A DNA stretch of 64,000 nt from Enoplolaimus lenunculus (taxonomy: Eukaryota; Nematoda; Enoplea; Enoplida; Thoracostomopsidae). The stretch covers positions 186,001 through 250,000 of the forward strand of contig JASANG010000248.1 of assembly GCA_030248215.1 (NCBI GenBank), read 5' to 3'. This document shows positions 57,016-64,000 of this stretch, in pieces. The notes beneath the pieces are model-generated. The model was not told where the DNA came from, made no database searches, and was given only the letters and a program-made list of their open reading frames with translations. Within the stretch, counting starts at the first letter, position 1; every line of letters starts with the position of its first letter. The position numbers and the translations under genes are program-made.

Positions 57016-58987
57016 TTATTTTATTTTTTCAAGAAAACGAATATATAATAACATATTATTAATATTAAATTTATACTTAAGTTTATTATATCGTAGTATA
57101 TTTTTCCTAAAGTTAATTTTAAGAAATTTTTTACTATAACCTCTATTAACTAACGTTAACCATAGTAAAGCTAACTGATTTATAACTAATTCTGAGTCAG
57201 AACATATATTAAATACTCTAATTATTTGACCATTTAAAATAGCTCTAAATATTGATATCGATAAATTACTTGTGAAATGAGGAAAATTTAATACTTTAAA
57301 TGAAAAATCTCTTCGTTTATCATACAAATCAATATTAGCTTTATTGTCACTTATATTAACTGTTAAATCTAAAACATTCGCATTAGTATTATTACTATTA
57401 ATTTTTTCTAACTGTAATGAATCTGAATAAATTTTAGAAAGATATCACTCAAACAATGAATCATTATTAATAACAGTAATATCATCAATATATCTATAAA
57501 TGAAACGAAATTTATTTCTTAGTTTATAATCTAAATTATTAACAAATTTATATTCAAACTGGTGTAAATGTAAGTTAGCTAGATATGGAGAAGCATTTGT
57601 ACCCATTGGAATACCTATATTTTGTTTAAAGATTAATGCGCCATAAGTAAAATAAGTATTTTCAATTAACCAACAAAGTAAGTTTTTAGTTTGTTGACAA
57701 TCAAACATTAAATATTTACTACGCTTACACCAGTAAGCATTATAATTATTAACTGCTACTTTATTTCTAGTTGTTTTATTAAATACTCTATCTAATAATT
57801 CAGACATATTCTCAATAATTTCAGTATGAGATATATTAGTATATAATGTAGTGAAATCATATGTATCTATATTACGACATTTATTTCTTTTACTTAATGT
57901 ATTAAGAGTATTTATAATATCTTTATTATTATCAATAATCCAAAAAGAATTACCTAAGCCGAGTTTAGATGCTATATAAGAATATTTTTTACAACTATAA
58001 TAAATTAATTTCAGTATTTTAGTTAGTAATATACTCACATTTTTAGTCACTGATTTCGAACTGGAAATTATAAATCTAAATTTTATTGGGTTTTTATGAA
58101 ATTTGGGTATAGCTTGTATATATGGTAATGTCATAAGATCATTATCTACAATTATACCGAAATTGTTACTTTCAGATGATAAATTCTTAATTAAATTATC
58201 ACGATGTATTGTAACTTGGGAATATATCATTGATTTAAACTGTTTAGTAGATGAATCATATCCAAGTTCTTTAGCTATAATATAAATATAATATTGTTTT
58301 CATATAAAAGAATAATTTTTATTTGCTTTGTCTACAACATTAATTATAAATTTATCTTTTAAATTATTAATTGTTTTTATAATATTTCTATTTAAATTTT
58401 CCGATTTAATGCTAGAAGTAATGTTTAATTTACTAACCTGAAGATATAAATTATAAATTAAATTACATTTCCATTCAATAAGATCACGTTCTTCTATAAA
58501 GCTAAATTTAGTTAATATTCTATTAATATAAAAATTTATAGATTTATGAAAGTTTTGTATTATCCATTTAGTATCATTATTATTGTTGTTTAATCTATAT
58601 GAAGTACCTTTACGTAAAATATTAATTAATTTTATATTATTAACAATATTCAAGTCCCTAGTAATAATATGATTATGTGTTTTATCTTTATATATTGAAT
58701 ATTTACATGTACAATTAAAGTCTTGTTTTAAATAATCAAATAAATTAATGTTATCTAATACGTTTTTGTAGTTGAATAACTTTATACTAAAAGGTAATGT
58801 ATAACTAAATGTTACCTTCGGACATTTAAATTTATTAAAGCTAACCGAATTACTCAATGGCCATAATTTCATAATATTTTTATCCTTAAATAATTTGCCA
58901 AAATTTATCCTATCGAACAAATAATTATCAAAACGGATACAAAAGTACTCATGTTTCCTTTTTACGATTATATTAGTTTTATTGCAT
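57016..58987 (-). pseudogene. Reverse transcriptase of the AT-rich retroelement (broken)
   Basis: The palm shows YDFTTLYTNI (motif A, near 57850), GIPMGTNASPYLANL (motif B, near 57600) and RYIDDI (motif C, near 57480). Upstream are CKYSIYKDKTHNHIITRDL and RKGTSYR blocks, and the C-terminal part has VLNFPHFTSNLSISIF and LVNRGYSKKFLK. These are shared by a group of eukaryotic RTs I know only as unclassified retroelement proteins. The frame is open to the insert edge, so the N-terminus is absent. It looks broken with about two interruptions. Codon use is strongly A/T-ending. Confidence 0.8.
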
Positions 58988-59317
58988 TCCTTGAGTCATT
59001 TATGCGCTACAAATAGGTATATTTGACATTAATGGAGTTTAATTAGGAAATACGGACTCTATCAGCTTACGGACTCTTATTATGGAAACGGTCTTTGATT
59101 GGGACCCATAATGGGAACCCCCACCTCTTATTATTCCTTCCTGTTTTTCGGGTCACTATAGTACTTTTGCCCCATGTTACGCTGAGGGCCGTCCCGCTGT
59201 CCCGGGACAGACAGCGGGACGGCCCTCAGCGTAACATGGGCCGTACTTTTGATGTGGGCGGATTTTATATATTGTCCTTGCCGCAAACTTTTATCAACAG
59301 TTTACTATTTGAGTAAA
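58988..59317 (+). repeat. 330-bp direct repeat, right copy
   Basis: Second copy of 54827-55156. It starts abruptly within what is the middle of the TIR-type element, so its left context is foreign. It contains its own copy of the 74-bp palindrome (59169-59242). Confidence 0.95.
59169..59242. mobile_element. 74-bp palindrome, copy in right direct repeat
   Basis: Same arms and centre as 55008-55081 apart from one end base. Confidence 0.9.
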
Positions 59318-59418
59318 GCTGCTGCATATGTGTCTATTTATATGTGTGTTGTAGTTAGTTCACTAATGGCAACCCGGCCTTTAGACATTTGATTTTATTG
59401 TGTAAATTTATGTTACAG

Positions 59419-59562
59419 GTGTTTTCGATACGTTCACACTCGGTTTTAAGGCAGTATCCGGCAACGGGTAAAGGGATCTACTGGCCTGTTATGGATCGTC
59501 TACGCTATACTGCACGCATCTGTGTAAAATGTTTTCCGCCCACCGCCGTTGGAACAGAGTGA
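59419..59562 (+). CDS. Possible terminal exon of an unidentified gene
   Basis: A TTATGTTACAG acceptor opens 47 codons ending in TGA: VFSIRSHSVLRQYPATGKGI, WPVMDRLRYTARICVKCFPP. Composition is protein-like and richer in G/C than the flanks. No family recognised, no partner exon found. Confidence 0.25.
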   Translation: MFSIRSHSVLRQYPATGKGIYWPVMDRLRYTARICVKCFPPTAVGTE

Positions 59563-59848
59563 AAAGCCAAATTGTGTAACAGTCTAGCTCCATTAACCAA
59601 CTAGAAAACTAGTTGGTTTTTTGAGTACACTACTTTGCATTCTTGCCCGGATAAAACAGTACCCTTTAAGTGTAAGAACTTTTGTACATTTGCATATTTT
59701 ACACTGGTATTCTAGGGATTTCTCCTAATCCCCCTTAAGGGGCCCGAGACAATAAAATATTGTGTCTAGCGCGTCAGTAGAAACATATTGGTAGATAAGC
59801 AGTGTACTGTATGTCCACACATCCAAATATGAACTTTCTGATACTGTA

Positions 59849-60072
59849 TACACTGCAAAAAATGGTGAGTCGAATTGACTCCCTCCGAAATAGGCTTTTC
59901 CGGACTACCCAAACTGAGTCAAAGTTTGACTCCGCCGGAGTCAAATTCGACTTAATGAGACGCTCAGTCAGTCAAATTTGACTCTGGCGGAGTCGAATTT
60001 TGACTCAGTTTGTGAGTCCGGAAAAGCTTATTTCGGGGAGAGTCAATTTGACTCACCATTTTTTGCAGTGTA
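59849..60072. mobile_element. GTC-MITE copy, well preserved
   Basis: Ends TACACTGCAAAAAATGGTGA and CACCATTTTTTGCAGTGTA with TA edges. Confidence 0.9.
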
Positions 60073-60517
60073 GGTACGTGTAATCTAGATAGCGAGCAAA
60101 AATGGAGTGTTGGTAAAGGAACAGGGACAGTTTTTACATTGATGTACACATCATAACTTTATGATTAATTCTGTAAATTATCTTAATGCAAATAATCCAG
60201 AGACTTGTGTTATTTGTGTAATACGGGTTTGCCAAAGCGTGGTCGAAATTTTGTTTGAAGGTGCTTATGCATCAGTTTTGGCGGTGACATCTGTGTAAAA
60301 ATATAGTTGGGTGTGTGTCGTTTACGAAATGTATTCATCTTAGTAGCTTCTCAACATGTTTAGGTTTGGAATTAGATATTTTGAAGAGAATGTATTTGTG
60401 TTTATAATTAATAACTAGCTGGGATTCGCGGATGATTTGTTAAAGCGTTCCTGTAGTAACATGTAGGAATTTTTAGAACTTGTACTGAACTTTCTACAGT
60501 TCTGACATAGAAATCAT
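60073..60517. other. Intergenic stretch
   Basis: Nothing recognised. Confidence 0.4.
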
Positions 60518-60591
60518 GGCCCATGTTACGCTGAGGGCCGTCCCGCTGTCTGTCCCGGGACAGCGGGACGGCCCTCAGCGTAACATGGGCC
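60518..60591. mobile_element. 74-bp palindrome, third copy
   Basis: Arms identical to 55008-55081, centre inverted (CTGTCTGTCCCGGGACAG), which implies independent insertion in the opposite orientation. Confidence 0.9.
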
Positions 60592-61036
60592 GATATGACG
60601 ATAAAAGCAACAAAACTCGTCAACAAGTTTAAAAATTATGGTCGTTACCGGTTTCTTCTGACATAAAATTTCACAAAGCTGAGCAAAATTTTCACCAGAT
60701 TTATTGTTATAGCGATATAAACGTAAAATTTTTTTACCTAGTTTTTGTTTTGTAGATCCTTTCAACAAAAGCTAAAGTTGCCTTCATACGTGATGTTTTT
60801 AGTGAATAGTTTTTATTTTAACGTTCAAAATTAGTTATAAATCACGTATATATCTCGCAATTTTTCATTATATATGCCGCAATTGTTCGAAATCAAATAA
60901 AAACTACGAAATTCGTCCAAGATCTTACAAATTAAGATGCATCCGCCGTTTATCCTTAAAATTTCAGAAAGTCTGGTGATCATTTGTTGCACGTGTGAAT
61001 TGTGTTGGCGGTCAAATAATACATCAGTGAAACTTT
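60592..61036. other. Intergenic stretch
   Basis: No gene recognised. The minus strand has two short open frames with similar phrases (FKLVDEFCCFY and CKILDEFRSFY), also echoed in the opposite orientation near 8270, so this is an unnamed dispersed repeat. Confidence 0.4.
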
Positions 61037-61364
61037 GGCCCATGCTAAGATCAGGGACGGAACGCTTCTTCTGTGGGACTGGAATAGAGTAAACTTAAGC
61101 TTCACACCATTTTTTGCTTGGCTTCGGCGCCCATGTTTTACTTTAAGGGACGTCCAGGTTTCTGGTGGGTCTATATAATAGTAGGTTTAGATTCTAGACC
61201 ACATTTTTTTGCTTAGGCCTAGGAACTCATTTTTGCAACGCTTAGGCTTAGTGGATACGCTTAGAAATACGCTTAATCTACTGTTTCGCCCCTTAAAGTA
61301 ACATTGACCGGCTTAGGAATATGCTTATAAATACTGTTCCGCCCCTGTTCTAAATACATTCGCC
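61037..61364. mobile_element. TTAGGC-A element with nested TTAGGC-B element
   Basis: Outer ends GGCCCATGCTAAGATCAGGG and GCCCCTGTTCTAAATACATT. A complete family B element (about 61138-61309, ends GCCCATGTTTTACTTTAAGG and CTTAAAGTAACATTGACC) interrupts it. Confidence 0.8.
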
Positions 61365-61419
61365 GAAGCTTTTATACTTCAATATCTGATTTAAACTTTC
61401 CGTTTTCGTTTATTTCGAT

Positions 61420-61535
61420 ACAAAATACGTTTAAAATGAATTTTTCGGCAACAAGTATTTTTTGTTTTCCAGCTCCGTTATTTTTTGGCTTTCCGGTTCC
61501 GGTATTTTATAATTCCGGTTGCGCCCTGTTGTATA
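61420..61535. repeat. CAGGGTG hAT-like fragment
   Basis: TTCCGGTTCCGGTATTTTAT then AATTCCGGTTGCGCCCTG gives one end. Confidence 0.55.
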
Positions 61536-61591
61536 TGCCAATTTTTACCGAGACCAGATGGTGAATAATACCGGTTTTCCCTATCTCGGTT

Positions 61592-61861
61592 TTAACCCCT
61601 TCTCACATTGAGTTGCCGATAGGCAACTCAGCGCAGTGTATAGACGTGAAATAGTATATATCGCACCGTGTTTAACAATTGCAACACGTATACATAGTAC
61701 TAAATCACCACAAGACGTGAGAGCCCCTTCGGGCTCGAGCGTCAAGCTCCTATAGCTGAGTGGTGATGGTATACGCCTCCCACTCCAGTCACTGGAGTTA
61801 GAATCCTAGCATAAAGGTAGGTCTCAGGGAAATAGAAAATATTCATGTGAGAAAGGGTTAA
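61592..61861 (+). mobile_element. TTAA-tRNA element, well preserved
   Basis: TTAACCCCTTCTCACAT and ATGTGAGAAAGGGTTAA ends with TTAA on both sides; A box TAGCTGAGTGG, B box slightly altered (GGAGTTAGAATCC). Confidence 0.9.
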
Positions 61862-62214
61862 GCTTATTTTTACGCAATTTCGGCAAGTTTATCTTCAAAA
61901 TTGTACCAAGTTAATTTTCAAAACTGCAAAATTTCACTACCGAAATCGCCGGAACCTTCGGCAGAAATTGTACCGGAGCCACAACCAGAGTATTGGGTTG
62001 CTACTTTCTCGCAACATTCCGTTAAATCAAAACCACCGTTTTATTGAATATATAATCGTAGCAACACATCATATAAAAGAAAATAGAAAAACCCCTCACG
62101 CGATTACAATAAGTAGCATTCATTAGACTTTAAACTATACTTTTACGCTTAGGCGTACAAACAAGCTTAATCTAGAGCTACGGCCCTAAACGTAAAACAC
62201 TTGACATAATGGTT
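61862..62214. other. Dispersed repeat debris
   Basis: The phrase TTTCACTACCGAAATCGCCG with AATTGTACCGGAGCC matches 10270-10360 and 36560-36640, marking a moderately repeated unnamed element. No gene. Confidence 0.45.
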
Positions 62215-62347
62215 CAGGCAAATGTAAACTGGGGCGGCACAGTATAATAAGCATATTACTAAACCTAATCCAAGCAAAAGTCTAAAGCTTAAACTTATCT
62301 ATTGCAGTCCCACAGAAAAACGTTCCGCCCCTGATCTTTACATGGGT
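62215..62347. mobile_element. TTAGGC-A element, nearly lacking the hexamer tract
   Basis: Ends GGCAAATGTAAACTGGGGCG and CCCCTGATCTTTACATGGGT. Only a single CCTAA-type hexamer is left, showing that the termini exist without the telomere array. Confidence 0.75.
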
Positions 62348-64000
62348 CATGGTTCCGAACAGAATATTGTCACGATGTCAAATACCATTGAGAAATGCGA
62401 CAAATTTAAAATTATCAAATTTGGCACGGCAAAAATTCTAGGCGTCGCATGCGGCATAAATCTACAATAATTTACTAATTGAACAAACGCTTGGGGAAAG
62501 AAACCAAATATGGCAAGTATTTTTTTTCATTATATGGAATCAACTAATCTGAGAACCCTAATATGGATTGCACTCAGCCTAATATGGACATAAGTTGTGT
62601 AACATGGCCAATTAAATTTTAGCGTTTAACTTGCTCCAACCATATATCACAATTCAGTGATTTTACTGTTGGTAAGATAACAAGCAAATAGGCAATTAAC
62701 CATGCGCAATATTTAATATTTTGAGCTCTATACTAGAACATTAGATATCAACTTTATGATCATATTGAAAAATCAAGCATATGTTCATATTAAGAACCTG
62801 GTCATATTTGGACACTTTCCCCTACTGGAAACTATTGGACAAAATAGATAGCACTAAAACGGTGCCTGTATAACTTTTAAGACAGCTCTATTAATACAAA
62901 AATGTAGCAAAACATTGGTATTTCTAGTAAATAACATCCTAGTGTCATACACCAAATCAAATATAAACAAATTACTTCAACTTCAAGGAATATATGAACC
63001 CACCAAAAACAGACAAGTTATAGTTTCGCCAGCAAAATGTGGAAGCTCTATGGCAATAAATTTAAGTGTGAGTACATATTAGGGCGGCACTATTACCATC
63101 CGCATATTCAAATTAGTGCGAAGGCAATAAACTACAAGCCAGCAAACAGGGGGTTGCTATACAACACTCACGGTACTGTAGCGTGCTGCGCTTCAGGACC
63201 AGCTTTAAACATAGACCGTTTGCTGTTTGGAGCTATCGAAACAAATCTAACTTTCTGAAAACCTCCTGAAAATTTCAATTAGAATTAAGAAAATTTACCT
63301 GCCCAAAAATTAGTCCACGGAAAGTTTTTACGTTTTCGGAAAATATGAAAACATTGCACTCGAAACTAATATCTTTGTAATTATTGCAAACCAAATAATT
63401 ATATCGCAAAATAACGACTCAATATTATGACAAGCAAATACAAGCACGATATCGCTATGGGATGAGTCAGACGTACACAAATCATAATTTCAATCGAAAT
63501 TTACCACAAATTTTTCGCGAAAATAACTCAACAGGCCGTCTTCGGCATAGTTCGTGTTCAGCTCAAAGACACGAGCTCAAAATTCCGGCCAAATAAACTG
63601 AACCAAGGGGCAAATTAAGAAACTATCATTCTTTTATGATTAACAGGAAAGGAGGCGGAACGGGTGAGGGCATCCGTTACCAGCGATCTCCCAAAGTCAA
63701 AAGTACCAATTTTAAACGTTTTTGTAAACACATCACTGTTCATTGCCAGCCAGAGATCGACCAGATATTAATTTCACCGGATACCGGAGCCGTAAATTTT
63801 GTACCGGATCATCGGGACTGGCAGTCGCTGGAAAACATCTAGTATTTCGACATGTAACTAGCAGTGGTTTATGATATTCGAAACCACAACCGCAAATATC
63901 CGGTATCCGGTTGTGGGTGTACACTGGATACCGCATGTTGATTTTTTGTCGGACATTAAACCGGAACTTAATATCAGGTCGATCCTTGTTGCCAGCTCAT
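62348..64000. other. AT-rich stretch without recognised gene
   Basis: Open frames at 63037-63258 and 63636-63842 (plus) have fairly balanced composition but no motif, partner exon or family I can name. No TIR element recognised. Confidence 0.4.

Larger units (their letters stand above)
55157..58987 (-). mobile_element. AT-rich retroelement insert, RT-bearing, apparently 5' truncated and broken
   Basis: 3,831 bp, much more AT-rich than the host sequence, bounded by the two 330-bp direct repeats. Read on the minus strand it begins in open reverse transcriptase sequence at its very edge, so the 5' part is missing. After the RT region come three GC hairpins, an ORF1-like frame, and about 800 bp of AT-rich tail. 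The RT region looks broken, with about two interruptions. I cannot assign a named clade: the palm motifs fit LINE or Penelope-grade retroelements. No integrase, protease or capsid motif seen. Confidence 0.75.

Noticed and set aside
54827-59317. LTR retrotransposon with 330-bp LTRs
   Set aside because: The repeated block is part of an older TIR-type element plus a palindrome, with no LTR-like features, and no gag, protease or integrase motif is seen.
63636-63842. 68-codon plus-strand ORF
   Set aside because: Balanced composition but no splice partner, motif or family; left as unassigned.

Overview
The window comes from a nematode-like animal genome. Four host genes have short exons joined at GT..AG introns, many with TTTTCAG-type acceptors. 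Their families (DEG/ENaC channel, MEC-2-like stomatin, short glutamate-receptor-like protein, Ig membrane protein) suit a nematode. The abundant interspersed hexamer TTAGGC is the nematode telomere repeat. I cannot name the species; the long, repeat-filled introns are unlike Caenorhabditis.

Layout. 650-3703 (+): the last seven exons of the spliceosome gene prp-8. 5865-9288 (-): a three-exon stomatin/MEC-2-like gene. 9289-14526: mostly repeats plus one poly-Asn ORF. 14527-23114 (-): a seven-exon single-pass membrane protein with two Ig-like regions and a W..C..CG segment, FAM187-like. 23124-26127: repeats, including a GC-rich 31-bp minisatellite. 26128-46646 (+): a 14-exon DEG/ENaC channel gene (726 codons plus stop by my splice model), with introns full of mobile elements and satellites. 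46944-50057 (-): a two-exon ionotropic-glutamate-receptor-like gene. 50058-64000: repeats, two orphan exon-like open segments, and at 55157-58987 a very AT-rich retroelement insert carrying a reverse transcriptase and an L1-ORF1-like coiled-coil ORF. That insert lies between two 330-bp direct repeats that differ at two positions.

Repeat landscape. At least eight short terminal-inverted-repeat (TIR) families recur. I name them as follows: GTC-MITE (TA target, ends CACTGCAAAAAATGG); TGAG-MITE (TA target, ends CACTGTAAATT); TTAGGC-A and TTAGGC-B (TIR elements whose interior is telomere repeat); TTAA-tRNA element (TTAACCC ends, tRNA-like A and B boxes); CAGGGTG hAT-like element (8-bp target duplication); CGGCGCC-MITE; and GAGAATA-MITE. 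Several minisatellites have grown inside such elements.

How the genes may work together. Stomatin proteins such as MEC-2 and UNC-1 bind and tune DEG/ENaC channels in nematode sensory cells, and here the two families lie about 17 kb apart with an Ig-type membrane protein between them and a glutamate-receptor-like gene beside them. A shared neuronal or sensory role is inference. Exon joins were derived by eye from reading frame, splice sites and family motifs.
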